Below, piece by piece: positions 46,387-55,019 of a stretch of DNA of 64,000 nucleotides. The notes beneath the pieces are model-generated. The model did no database searches and was not told the origin of the DNA. It saw only the letters and a program-made list of their open reading frames with translations. A program made the translations under genes and the position numbers. The stretch's first letter is position 1, and every line of letters begins with the position of its first letter. Source of the stretch: Paenibacillus phytohabitans (GTDB lineage: Bacteria > Bacillota > Bacilli > Paenibacillales > Paenibacillaceae); contig NZ_WHOB01000035.1 in NCBI RefSeq assembly GCF_013141775.1, positions 1 through 64,000 of the forward strand, given 5' to 3'.

Positions 46387-47038
46387 ATCTTACCTTCCTT
46401 TCCAGCCAGCTCAGCACAACCGACAGAGGAAGCACCAGAATGAGATAAGCGGCCACCAGCAGCAGCAGGGATTCCGCTGTTTTGTAATGCATGCCGATCA
46501 GATCCTTCGCCACATTCATCAGATCCATTAAGGCGATTGCTCCGACAATGGAGGTCTCCTTGAGCAGAAAAATCACATTCGCTCCCAGTGAAGGAATGCT
46601 GATGGCAAAAGCCTGCGGAAGAATAACATATCTGGCGAGCTGGGTCCGGGATAATCCGATACTAAGTCCCGACTCCACCTGTGTCCTGCTTACAGCTTCC
46701 ATTCCGCCGCGGAAAGCCTCGGTCATATAACTGCCTCCCAGGAAGGTCAGCCCGACAATGGCACAGGTGACCTCGCTCATCCGAAGGCCGACCTTAGGCA
46801 AGCCATAGTATAGGAAGAACAGCTGTACCAGCAGCGGGGTATTCCTCGACAGCTCGATATAAGCTTGAATAATGAAGCTGATGCCCTTCACTTTGTAATA
46901 CAGGATAACGCTGAATATCAGTCCCAGCACCAGCGAGAACAGAATGGCCCAGAAGGCCAGCTTCAAGGTTAGCCACATCGCGTCACCATACAGCGGCAGG
47001 CTCTCGGCGATAAACTCCCAATCCAAATTCATAACCAT
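46367..47038 (-). CDS. Polar amino-acid ABC transporter permease
   Basis: A 223-residue permease of the same family, with the motif ELSRNTPLLVQLFFLYYGLP near residue 63 and the EAA loop SIGLSRTQLARYVILPQAF. First gene of the importer operon. ATG 47038 or the third codon (ATG 47032) can serve as start. Confidence 0.92.
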   Translation of the reverse strand: MVMNLDWEFIAESLPLYGDAMWLTLKLAFWAILFSLVLGLIFSVILYYKVKGISFIIQAYIELSRNTPLLVQLFFLYYGLPKVGLRMSEVTCAIVGLTFLGGSYMTEAFRGGMEAVSRTQVESGLSIGLSRTQLARYVILPQAFAISIPSLGANVIFLLKETSIVGAIALMDLMNVAKDLIGMHYKTAESLLLLVAAYLILVLPLSVVLSWLERKVRYAEFGD

Positions 47039-47117
47039 TCACAACCCTTTGTCTGTAAATAAAATCCCCCATGAATGCAGAAAACTAACTATTCAAATGT
47101 GAAAACCCAACTTTATA

Positions 47118-47133
47118 GGCGGCTTAAGACGCC
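47118..47133. promoter_or_regulatory. 16-bp palindrome upstream of the amino-acid importer
   Basis: GGCGGCTTAAGACGCC is an inverted repeat with one mismatched pair, centred about 88 bp upstream of the operon. The divergent gene starts 200 bp away on the other side. A candidate operator; no family assigned. The rest of 47039-47325 shows only a TACAAT (47293-47298) as possible -10 for the plus-strand gene. Confidence 0.45.
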
Positions 47134-47325
47134 TTTGGATTTTTGTGAGCAACGATGATTGCCCTATGTACAATTCTGCCAAACTATTTAAAATTCTTAC
47201 AAAAACCTCACATACTGTGGTAATCATCTTATTCACATAATGCCTACTTGTCAACTATGTTTTCTTAATTTTCACTCTTTTCCGCGTCATGGTACAATAC
47301 AGAGAAACGTTAGAAGGTGCCGCTC

Positions 47326-47841
47326 TTGTTCCATCCTACTGTATTTGACAATATTAAAATCGCTTTTGAGAACCAGATCTACGACTATGATAATCTGGAT
47401 GGAATCCTTGTCGTGACGGACCGGTCGGATTTGCTGAACCTCGCGCTGATGTCACGGGAGTTCAGTCTCTCCTTCAAATTGACTGAAGGCAATAATGTAA
47501 CCTCCGAAATTATGCTGCAATCTTCGGTGAAGGATCTGGGCGACGAAATTATGGAAACACCGGGGAGTGATCCCGGTTGCACTCTTCTATTACGCTTTTA
47601 TATGGAGATTGACGATGTGAATGTGCAGTGTCCAGCGGCGGAGAAGATTCTGTCTACGATCTGGGGGCCGGATTTCCAGCCTGTCCAGTCCCTCAGCTTC
47701 CGCTACGGCCAGGAAGGCGATACGTACAATAACTGCATAGAACTGCAGTTCAAGCGACAAATCACTGAAGAACAGATGGAAGATATTCCGAACCTTCTGA
47801 AGTTCCTGCTGCAAAGCGCCGGGGAACTGGAGGAGGTATAA
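47326..47841 (+). CDS. Hypothetical protein, 171 residues
   Basis: A soluble acidic protein (FHPTVFDNIKIAFENQIYDY at the N-terminus) without membrane segments or motifs I recognise. Looks like an alternating beta/alpha domain. Start taken at TTG 47326 because AGAAGGTG lies 6-7 bp upstream; a GTG at 47317 would overlap that site. Followed 24 bp later by a small membrane protein gene, so the two may be co-transcribed. Confidence 0.75.
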   Translation: MFHPTVFDNIKIAFENQIYDYDNLDGILVVTDRSDLLNLALMSREFSLSFKLTEGNNVTSEIMLQSSVKDLGDEIMETPGSDPGCTLLLRFYMEIDDVNVQCPAAEKILSTIWGPDFQPVQSLSFRYGQEGDTYNNCIELQFKRQITEEQMEDIPNLLKFLLQSAGELEEV

Positions 47842-47865
47842 TTCTTAAGGCGGGGTGAACTGCAT

Positions 47866-48261
47866 ATGAATTTTCTGCCTCCTGCAAGGACGGGCCGCTG
47901 GCTCTGGTGGTATGTCAGTTATGCGCTGATTGTGTGGCTGCTGCTGATTCTGCACCGGTTCGTGCTGCTCGGCGAGAGTTTCGATCTTCTGATCTTACTT
48001 CGCTGGGCTGCTCTTTCTATCGTGCTCTCCGGTATTATTAACAGCTTCGGCTGGTATGGCGCCCGGCTGGTGTGGATATTCTCGACCGCAGGCGTTGTGC
48101 TCGGGATCAGCCTGATGTTCATTTACACTTCCCGCGATATGTCAGGCTGGGAGGATCTTGCGGGCTTTCTGTCTTTTCTCCTGTTCACGGCGGGTGGTTT
48201 CGTCCTTGGTTTGCTTGTGGAAGGCAGCCGGCTGCTTGTTCAATATTTGCGCAGACGCTGA
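47866..48261 (+). CDS. Hypothetical four-helix membrane protein
   Basis: 131 residues with four hydrophobic helices (about residues 14-32, 42-60, 68-86, 98-120) and basic ends (RTGRW at the start, YLRRR at the end). No family recognised. The start follows GCGGGGTG. Between the previous unknown gene and a TetR regulator on the same strand. Confidence 0.75.
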   Translation: MNFLPPARTGRWLWWYVSYALIVWLLLILHRFVLLGESFDLLILLRWAALSIVLSGIINSFGWYGARLVWIFSTAGVVLGISLMFIYTSRDMSGWEDLAGFLSFLLFTAGGFVLGLLVEGSRLLVQYLRRR

Positions 48262-48312
48262 TGCCTTCTGCTGGCCGGACTCTACCCTTATACAGGATTA
48301 CAAGAGGAGCTG

Positions 48313-48891
48313 ATGACCCTGATGTCCAATTCCTTGCTGACCAAAAATGCGCTCGCCCGCTCCCTGAAAGAGCTGATGGCACATATTCCGCTGAACAAAA
48401 TCTCCGTCAGGCATCTGGTGGACGACTGCGGAGTGAACCGGCAGACCTTTTATTATCATTTTCAGGATATCTTTGACCTCCTGGGCTGGATCTACAAGAC
48501 TGAGGCGGTCGAGAGTATTGCCCAGTACCGCAGCTACAGCACGTGGACGGACGGATTTCACCGGATTTTCTGCTATATCGAGAGCAATAAAGCCTTCTGC
48601 TGCAACACGCTGGACTCACTGGGACGGACACATCTCGATGCCTACTTGTATGAAGTAACTAATGATCTGATCATGGGAGTCATTAACGAGCTGGCCGCCG
48701 GGATGGATATCAGGCTGGAGGATAAGCAATTTATCGCTAACTTCTACACGCTGGCCTTCACCGGGCTTGTGATTCAGTGGATGCGCGACGGTATGAAGGA
48801 TCAGCCGAAGCATATGATTGAGAAGCTCAGCGTGCTGATCGAAGGAAATTTCCTCAAAGCGCTGCATAAATATGAACAGGCGATGCCGTAA
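48313..48891 (+). CDS. TetR/AcrR-family regulator (DhaS-like)
   Basis: A 192-residue regulator. The N-terminal helix-turn-helix reads NKISVRHLVDDCGVNRQTFYYHFQDIFDLLGWIY; the C-terminal domain resembles the TetR group of DhaS (dihydroxyacetone kinase operon regulators), ending WMRDGMKDQP. It is the gene directly upstream of oleate hydratase on the same strand but separated by its own terminator, so it is a candidate regulator of that enzyme through the repeats at 48946-48992. Inducer may be a fatty acid; inference. Confidence 0.87.
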   Translation: MTLMSNSLLTKNALARSLKELMAHIPLNKISVRHLVDDCGVNRQTFYYHFQDIFDLLGWIYKTEAVESIAQYRSYSTWTDGFHRIFCYIESNKAFCCNTLDSLGRTHLDAYLYEVTNDLIMGVINELAAGMDIRLEDKQFIANFYTLAFTGLVIQWMRDGMKDQPKHMIEKLSVLIEGNFLKALHKYEQAMP

Positions 48892-48912
48892 CCCTCCGGG
48901 TTGCGGCTTTTT
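48885..48912 (+). terminator. Terminator overlapping the TetR stop codon
   Basis: GCCGTAACCC and GGGTTGCGGC pair (10 bp, one G-U, TCC loop), followed by six Ts. The stem includes the TAA stop codon of the TetR gene. Confidence 0.88.
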
Positions 48913-48945
48913 TAATGAAATAATATGTTTTGGGGTTATTTCCCT

Positions 48946-48992
48946 GTCCAAAAACTATACACTTTGCTCCATATGACCAAATTTCATACACT
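48946..48992 (+). promoter_or_regulatory. Two 18-bp direct repeats upstream of oleate hydratase
   Basis: GTCCAAAAACTATACACT (48946-48963) and GACCAAATTTCATACACT (48975-48992) match at 13 of 18 positions with a 29-bp period, near three helical turns. They lie 91 bp before the oleate hydratase start. Candidate operator or activator site, possibly for the TetR protein next door. Confidence 0.55.
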
Positions 48993-49082
48993 CGCGGACT
49001 TTTGATGATACCTTCCACAGCGGCGCTATATTACACTCGGTTCAGGTACAGCAATCAAGCAAACCTATGGAGGCGACAATCA

Positions 49083-50663
49083 GTGAAAAAAGAGTACGGT
49101 AACGAGCAGGTGTATTTTGTCGGAGGCGGAATTGCATCACTTGCGGGTGCGGCATACCTCGTCAGAGACTGTGGTTTTCCCGGACAGAACATTCACATTA
49201 TTGAAGAGATGAAGATCCTCGGCGGCAGCAATGACGGCTCAGGCAATGAGGAGCACGGCTATGTAATCCGCGGCGGCCGGATGCTGAACGACGAAACCTA
49301 TGAGAACCTATGGGAACTTCTAAATACGATTCCATCGATTGACCAGCCGGGGCTGACGCTGCGGGAAGAAATCACACAATTCGATGATGCCAATCCAACC
49401 CGCTCCAAGGCGCGCCTGGTGGATAGCAAGGGTGAGATTCAGGATGTCAATTCGATGGGCTTCGATATGGCTGACCGCCTGGCCCTGGGCAAACTGATCA
49501 TTACTCCGGAGGCCAAAATGGGCAAAGCGCGGATTAACGACTGGTTCGGACCGCATTTCTTCACCACCAACTTCTGGTATATGTGGGCGACTACCTTCGC
49601 CTTCCAGCCTTGGCATAGTGCGGTTGAGCTGAAACGCTATATGATCCGCTTCATTCATGAATTCCCGAGAATTCAGACGCTCGAAGGCGTAACCCGCACC
49701 CCTTACAATCAATATGATTCGATTATTCTGCCGCTGCACCAGTATCTGGAGCCGTTTGGCGTAGATTTCACGTTAAAATGTACGGTAACCGATCTGGAAT
49801 TCAAAGAAGGCGACGGCATTACCGTTACGAAAATGAAGGTCTCCCGTCAAGGCGTGGAAGACGTGATTGAGATTAATGAAGGCGACCGTGTGATTATCAC
49901 CAACGGCTCGATGACCGAAGGCTCCAGCCTCGGATCGATGACCTCCGCACCGCGTCTGAACGGCAAGGGCAGCTCCTGGAAGCTGTGGGAGAATATCGCC
50001 GCCAAGAAGCCGGGTCTCGGCAATCCTTCGTCCTTCGACGATCATGTGGACGAGTCCAAATGGGAATCCTTCACGGTTACCTTCCAGGACTCGAAGTTCT
50101 TCGACCTGATGGAAGACTTCACCCGCAACCGGGCCGGCACCGGAGCACTCGTGACCTTCAAGGATTCCAGCTGGCTGATGTCCGTTGTATTGGCCTTCCA
50201 GCCGCATTTCCGCAACCAGCCGGAGCATGTCAAGGTATTCTGGGGTTACGGACTGTATCCGGACAAGGTCGGCGATTATGTCCACAAGAAAATGTGCGAC
50301 TGTACCGGCGAAGAGATCATGAAGGAGCTGATTGGCCATCTGCATTTCGAGGCGCATAAGGAAGAGATCATGGCTACTGCCAATTGCATTCCTTGCATGA
50401 TGCCGTACATCACATCCCAGTTCATGCCAAGACTGAACAGCGACCGGCCGCAGGTTGTGCCTGAAGGCTCCAGCAACCTGGCCTTTGTCGGCCAATACTG
50501 CGAAATCCCGGATGATGTGGTCTTCACGGAAGAATATTCCGTCCGTGCAGCCCGAATTGCCGTCTACACCCTGTTCGGCATTAACCGTCCGGTGGAGCCG
50601 ATCAAGGAATACCAGCATGATGTGCGCACGCTGTTATCGAGCCTTGTAACTTCGTTCAGATAG
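49083..50663 (+). CDS. ohyA: Oleate hydratase (MCRA family)
   Basis: A FAD-dependent enzyme that adds water to the cis-9 double bond of oleic acid, giving 10-hydroxystearate, often to detoxify host or environmental fatty acids. 526 residues from the GTG at 49083, preceded by GGAGG. FAD-binding YFVGGGIASLAGAAYLV at the N-terminus; the family block FGPHFFTTNFWYMWATTFAFQPWHSA; and a C-terminal Cys pair region (ATANCIPCMMPY). In the loop that reads RGGREM in staphylococcal-type enzymes this one reads RGGRML (residues 63-68), so the Glu considered catalytic there is absent. It is also somewhat shorter than the 560-590 residues common in the family. Confidence 0.93.
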   Translation: MKKEYGNEQVYFVGGGIASLAGAAYLVRDCGFPGQNIHIIEEMKILGGSNDGSGNEEHGYVIRGGRMLNDETYENLWELLNTIPSIDQPGLTLREEITQFDDANPTRSKARLVDSKGEIQDVNSMGFDMADRLALGKLIITPEAKMGKARINDWFGPHFFTTNFWYMWATTFAFQPWHSAVELKRYMIRFIHEFPRIQTLEGVTRTPYNQYDSIILPLHQYLEPFGVDFTLKCTVTDLEFKEGDGITVTKMKVSRQGVEDVIEINEGDRVIITNGSMTEGSSLGSMTSAPRLNGKGSSWKLWENIAAKKPGLGNPSSFDDHVDESKWESFTVTFQDSKFFDLMEDFTRNRAGTGALVTFKDSSWLMSVVLAFQPHFRNQPEHVKVFWGYGLYPDKVGDYVHKKMCDCTGEEIMKELIGHLHFEAHKEEIMATANCIPCMMPYITSQFMPRLNSDRPQVVPEGSSNLAFVGQYCEIPDDVVFTEEYSVRAARIAVYTLFGINRPVEPIKEYQHDVRTLLSSLVTSFR

Positions 50664-50693
50664 TACGGTTATATGGCCCGGAATAGGTAAACG

Positions 50694-50736
50694 AAATACC
50701 CCGCTGCATGGAGAGAATCCATACAGCGGGGTATTT
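50694..50736. terminator. Bidirectional terminator after oleate hydratase
   Basis: AAATACCCCGCTG pairs with CAGCGGGGTATTT (13 bp, perfect) around a 17-base loop. Serves the two convergent genes. Confidence 0.9.
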
Positions 50737-50760
50737 GTGTGCGAGTCTGCCTAAGCGGAA

Positions 50761-51483
50761 TCAGATGCTGCAGGAGCCATCATCACAGCCGTCAGCATCT
50801 TCTGCCTTGGACTGCGGCTTGCCGACTACCTGGAGCACAGGGGTATTCTGCTCTTCGGCCCATACGGTGTCCAGGACTTCGGTGAATACCGGACCCGGCT
50901 GCGCGCCGGACACCGCATATTTGTTGTTGAAGACGAAGAACGGCACGCCGGTGATATTCAGCAGCCGGGCTGCATCAATATCTGCATTTACCTGATCAGC
51001 ATAAGCGTCGCTCTCCAGCACCGCAGCCGTTTCAGCCTGATCGAGTCCGACCTCTGCGGCCAGCTCAGCCAGTACCTTGCGGTCACCGAGATTCAGCGAG
51101 TCGGTGAAATACGCGCGCAGCAGCCGTTCGGTCATTTGCGGGGCTTTACCCTTTGTAGCCGCGTAATGGCTTAAGCGGTGACCGTCGAACGTATTGGTCG
51201 ACTGGACCGTATCAAAGTTGAACTCAAGACCCACACCCTGCGCCTGTTCGGCGAGCTGTGCGTTCGTAGCTTTAGCTTTGTCACGGGTCATGCCGTATTT
51301 GGCAGCCAGAATATCGTGAATATCTCTCGTTTCGTCGGTGCGCGCATTCGGATCCAGCTGGAAGCTGCGGAATACGACCTCCACCTTGTCACGGTCCGGG
51401 AACTGGCTCAGGGCGTGCTCCAGCCGTCTTTTGCCGATATAGCAGAACGGGCAGGCATAATCGGACCATATATCTATTCTCAT
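50761..51483 (-). CDS. DsbA-family oxidoreductase (FrnE-like)
   Basis: A 240-residue cytoplasmic thioredoxin-fold protein: IDIWSDYACPFCYIGKRRLE carries the CPFC active site, a helical insertion follows, and INITGVPFFVFNNKYAVSGAQ-type sequence (here NITGVPFFVFNNKYAVSGAQ) carries the cis-Pro. The C-terminal tail CDDGSCSI holds a second Cys pair. Relatives act as disulfide isomerase or oxidative-stress proteins. No signal peptide. Start at 51483 with AGGAGGAAT in front. Confidence 0.9.
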   Translation of the reverse strand: MRIDIWSDYACPFCYIGKRRLEHALSQFPDRDKVEVVFRSFQLDPNARTDETRDIHDILAAKYGMTRDKAKATNAQLAEQAQGVGLEFNFDTVQSTNTFDGHRLSHYAATKGKAPQMTERLLRAYFTDSLNLGDRKVLAELAAEVGLDQAETAAVLESDAYADQVNADIDAARLLNITGVPFFVFNNKYAVSGAQPGPVFTEVLDTVWAEEQNTPVLQVVGKPQSKAEDADGCDDGSCSI

Positions 51484-52000
51484 GGGAATTCCTCCTGAAA
51501 TGTATTGGATGTAATGCTGTACTACAATTGACGAGTCTTACATGTCACTTACTATTATATAGTTAAAAACCGAAAATTACAAACAAACTTTCTGCCGGAA
51601 TGCAGATAGTATTGTACAGGTGCTTCATGGATCATTCCATTGACTAATCGGTGATTAGACGGCAGGTGAATTCCATATCAAGTCCGCAGATGTATTTAGG
51701 GAGGCGTTCCATTGTTCAGAGAGGATTCCGGGGTGATCATACGCAGATTGGATGCTTGCTTACGTCGGGTCTGTTTATGTATGCGGCAGGAATTCCAAAA
51801 TAATCCCCCCGTTCCGCAACAAGCTGCTGTATGCCTGTATAGCCGCCATCGGCTTCTATGCAGGTATACAGCAGCTATAGGCTTCTATGTAGTCGCAGAG
51901 CATCGGATCTGCAACGGGTTCGCCAATTAGAGGAGTGACCATCCGCCGTATTCCGGCAGCCGCGGCCTCAGTCACAACGGCACAACAATAAGACAGCGGT
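51484..52000. other. 517-bp gap with a long hairpin
   Basis: No convincing gene. A 72-codon plus-strand frame (51712-51930) begins at TTG behind GGGAGGCG but has Cys/Arg-rich, non-protein-like composition and runs through the hairpin, so it is not called. The main structure is the inverted repeat at 51822-51876, described separately. Confidence 0.6.
51822..51876. repeat. 20-bp inverted repeat with nested hairpin
   Basis: Arms 51822-51841 (AGCTGCTGTATGCCTGTATA) and 51857-51876 (TATGCAGGTATACAGCAGCT) pair along all 20 bp if two G-U pairs are allowed on the RNA. The loop contains GCCG-CCAT-CGGC. No T-run follows. The ten bases GGCTTCTATG occur twice around the right arm (51851-51860 and 51880-51889). 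Confidence 0.7.
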
Positions 52001-53284
52001 CTACAAGGGAGACGTTAACTCCGGAGCATACCCGTCACCGAAGAGCGGTGCGGACGGATCAAGCCCTAAGCTCTCCTGAAGCAGATTGTAGAGTCTGGCT
52101 CCGATAATCTCTTCCGAATAATCAGAGCGGACGATCTGCAGCGCTGCTGCCCCCATCTCCCGGCACCTATCAGGATTGCCGAGCAGCTGATCCAGGGATG
52201 CAGCTAGTTGAGCCGGGTCAAGCCCCTCAGCGAGCAGTCCGCTCTCCCCGTGGCGTACCAGACCTCTGACCCCCATCACATTAAAAGCAACGGTGGGAAG
52301 ACCGCAGGCCCCGGCTTCCAGGATAACCAGCGGCAATCCTTCATAACGCGAAGGCAGCACAAACAGCTCTGAGACGCTGTAATAGCTGGCCAGCATATCC
52401 TTGTTGCGGATTGTACCGAGCATGATGAAGCGGTCCTCCAGCCCCTTGGCCCGGATCAGATCCTTCAGACTCTGTTCATCCGGACCGCCGCCGGCAACCA
52501 ATATTCTAAGGTCAGGGTGCTGCTTCAGCTGCTCCATGGCCTGCACCAGCAGCGAATGGCCCTTCTGATGCTCAAACAGCCGTCCAACGGTAATGATATA
52601 TCTGCAGCCGGGGTCCAGCCCCAGCGCGGCTATCGCCTCATCCTTATCCCGCCGGTAAAAGATCGCCGAATTCACGAAATTCGGCAGCAGCCGGATCCGC
52701 CCCTCCAGATGCGGAAAGTGGCGCACCATGCTGTTCTGCTCATCTTCGTTAAGCGTAGTCATGAATGCTGCCTTATGAAGCGTATGCTTCTTGATCGGCA
52801 GAATCCACTTATGGATGCTGCCCCCGTGGTAAGCGGCAATGATCGGGATGCTCAGCTTCTTCGCAGCGGCAGCCAGCCGCTCAAAGCGTCCGGAAGCATA
52901 TTCCTGGGCATAGATCAGGCTGATTCCGTCTCCCCGCAGAATATCACACAGGTCTCTCTGAATCGTAGATATATATTGTGATACGAATTTGCCGATCGGT
53001 GTCCGGTGGGACAAGGGAATGACGGAATACCATTTATACAGCATGCCCACCGGGATAAACTTAATTGTACAATCCACAATTCCGTGCTGATAGGTGCGGA
53101 CCTCACTCCCAATCCTGGTGAAATTATAGATGGTCGTGCGGATCCCCTTGGTTTGCAGAAGACGCGCATAGTCGAAAGAAAAATCGTTATGATACGAATG
53201 TACATATTCCTCTTCACTGAGACCCAGACCCTTTACGAAGAAATCTTCAAAGTAATTGGTATGCATAAAGATTCCGACATGCAT
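52001..53284 (-). CDS. Glycosyltransferase family 4 (GT-B fold)
   Basis: A soluble 427-residue glycosyltransferase. The N-terminal acceptor domain starts MHVGIFMHTNYFEDFFVKG; the donor-binding half has TVGRLFEHQKGHSLLVQAM, LVAGGGPDEQSLKDLI and the EX7E-type motif PSRYEGLPLVILEAGACGLP. The start at 53284 is chosen for AGGAGGGGAC in front; 34 more in-frame codons lie upstream. Substrates unknown; it is transcribed divergently from another glycosyltransferase, so both may build one cell-surface glycan. Confidence 0.88.
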   Translation of the reverse strand: MHVGIFMHTNYFEDFFVKGLGLSEEEYVHSYHNDFSFDYARLLQTKGIRTTIYNFTRIGSEVRTYQHGIVDCTIKFIPVGMLYKWYSVIPLSHRTPIGKFVSQYISTIQRDLCDILRGDGISLIYAQEYASGRFERLAAAAKKLSIPIIAAYHGGSIHKWILPIKKHTLHKAAFMTTLNEDEQNSMVRHFPHLEGRIRLLPNFVNSAIFYRRDKDEAIAALGLDPGCRYIITVGRLFEHQKGHSLLVQAMEQLKQHPDLRILVAGGGPDEQSLKDLIRAKGLEDRFIMLGTIRNKDMLASYYSVSELFVLPSRYEGLPLVILEAGACGLPTVAFNVMGVRGLVRHGESGLLAEGLDPAQLAASLDQLLGNPDRCREMGAAALQIVRSDYSEEIIGARLYNLLQESLGLDPSAPLFGDGYAPELTSPL

Positions 53285-53401
53285 AACGTCCCCTCCTAAA
53301 AGTTTTGTTAGCTTTGCTTCTTCAGATGCTAATTCGTACAAAACCTGCTTCGGAAGCATCCGCTTAGGTTTTGTAAGCATATACATTCTGAAATTAATTC
53401 T

Positions 53402-53407
53402 ATTATA
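53402..53407 (-). promoter_or_regulatory. -10 box candidate for the GT4 gene
   Basis: TATAAT on the minus strand at 53402-53407 in an AT-rich stretch of the 270-bp divergent region. The -35 is weak, so the assignment is tentative. For the plus-strand gene only a TAATCT near 53502 was seen. Confidence 0.4.
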
Positions 53408-53554
53408 AGCGCAACTGTACTAAATAAAAGTAAACCAAAGTGGTATATACGGCCTACAAAAGGGGGAGTAAAATTAGATCAACACGTACTTTCGGTGCAT
53501 TGTAATCTAAAATTAAAGCGGACAGTCTAGGACGTCCCGGGAGGAGTCAGCGGT

Positions 53555-54487
53555 ATGCATGATCTGTCTATAGTAATTCCTACACGCAACCGGATCAGCG
53601 ATCTGACCCTGTGCATTGAATCCATCGGCAGGCAGACAGAGCTGGAGGATGTTTCAGTTGAACTGCTGATTGTGGATGACGGCGAGATTGAGGAGAAAGT
53701 GCTGGAGTATTTCCGCAAGGTACTGGGGCGTATGCCTCAAGCCGAGCTGCGCTATTACCGCAAAACCAAACCCGGCGTCTGGCTCTCCCGCTATGAAGCC
53801 CTGGGGCTTATCGACGGTGAGATTCTGCTCAGCTTCGATGACGATGCCGAGCTGGATGATCCGCTCTACATCCGCCGGATGCTGGACACCTATGCTTCGG
53901 ACCCGTCCATTGCCGGAGTAGGCGGCATCGCCAAGGGCCTCTCCAGCAGCAGGTCCGGCAAACTGCTCGGCAGGCTGACCTGCCAGATGTCGGCTTCACC
54001 CGGCAGGCTGTCGGCAAGCACACTGGCAGGCTCCCTGCTGCTGTGGGGGGAGACCGAGAATATTTTCGAGACGGATTTCTTCCATGGCTGCAATATGTCC
54101 TTCCGGACGTCGGCGCTGCAGGATATGAAGCCTTACCCCTGGATGACCAGCTACGCGGTGGCTGACGATATCTATATGTGCCATCTGGCCAGCAGATACG
54201 GCAAGCTTGTGATCAATCCGGAGATGAAGATTATGCATCATGAATCGCCCAGCTCCCGCGACAAGGCAGGCCGGGTGGCCCGGGCTACTGCAGTGAATCA
54301 TTATTATTTGCTTAATCTGCGCAAGGCACCGGTGAAGAATTATGCCGCATTGCTGTGGACACTGACCTATTTAACCGGCAAAGCTACCCTCAAGCGGAAT
54401 TTCAATGCCGTCTCGGGCTATGCCAGCGGAATTCTCTTCGTACTGAACCCCCGTAAGGATAAATACAGGGAATTTATGCTGGACTAG
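53555..54487 (+). CDS. Glycosyltransferase family 2
   Basis: A 310-residue GT-A enzyme: HDLSIVIPTRNRISDLTLCI (nucleotide binding), LLSFDDDAELDD (metal-binding Asp cluster), FFHGCNMSFRTSALQ and VADDIYMCHLASRYG. No clear membrane helix, so likely peripheral at the cytoplasmic face. The start has GGGAGGAG in front. Divergent from the GT4 gene. Sugar and acceptor unknown. Confidence 0.88.
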   Translation: MHDLSIVIPTRNRISDLTLCIESIGRQTELEDVSVELLIVDDGEIEEKVLEYFRKVLGRMPQAELRYYRKTKPGVWLSRYEALGLIDGEILLSFDDDAELDDPLYIRRMLDTYASDPSIAGVGGIAKGLSSSRSGKLLGRLTCQMSASPGRLSASTLAGSLLLWGETENIFETDFFHGCNMSFRTSALQDMKPYPWMTSYAVADDIYMCHLASRYGKLVINPEMKIMHHESPSSRDKAGRVARATAVNHYYLLNLRKAPVKNYAALLWTLTYLTGKATLKRNFNAVSGYASGILFVLNPRKDKYREFMLD

Positions 54488-54737
54488 CAGCGCCAGATTT
54501 AACCTATATAGATTGAACTTGTATTTTTTCTATTATGGGATTGCCGTGACTCCAGAGGATGTTTGGCCCTCCGGCCGCTGCCCGTCTGCAGATTTCTTGA
54601 ATTTAACCCGCTGTTCGCGGTGGAAATCCGCAGACAAAGGCGGACGCTGTCGCTCCTACAGTTCCAAAATTCTCCTCCGCCACTACTGAAGGTTTGCGGT
54701 GACCGGATTAGAGTGATCGGATTACGGTATCCGGCAT

Positions 54738-54925
54738 GCTTAATTGCACTTTATACAACTAAATCGTCTGATTACCAACCAATTATCCGTTTAGTTGTAT
54801 TTCGTGCAATTAAAATGCCGGTTGTAGAGGGTTCTGTCCGTTTCGGCGGATTTAGTTGTACAGACTGCAGTTATAAGACGGAAGCAACCCTTTTCGCAGG
54901 TTTTAATTGTACATAATACAACTAT
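54738..54925. repeat. Phased palindrome array E (subfamily II)
   Basis: Four palindromes centred at 54751, 54802, 54863 and 54914 (spacings 51, 61, 51 bp), matching the 51/62/51 rhythm of array B. Typical site: TTTAGTTGTA-N5-TGCAATTAAA. The two halves differ mainly by A/G changes, so each site has an orientation; sites 1 and 4 face opposite to site 2. It lies in the 532-bp gap between two convergent genes; 54488-54737 holds nothing else I can name. Confidence 0.87.
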
Positions 54926-55019
54926 CCTGATTTTCCACTTGGACTGAATACACAAGTTGCTGCATTGTTTGAATGAACTCACTTCTTCAGTCCTGTTGTA
55001 TGTGCCAGTTCTTAAAGCA

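Noticed and set aside
51712-51930. 72-codon plus-strand frame after a GGGAGGCG
   Set aside because: TTG start, Cys/Arg-rich composition, runs through a long hairpin; no family resemblance.
54951-54972. A possible fifth site of array E (AAGTTGCTGCATTGTTTG)
   Set aside because: It does not keep the 5-bp spacer and half-site layout.
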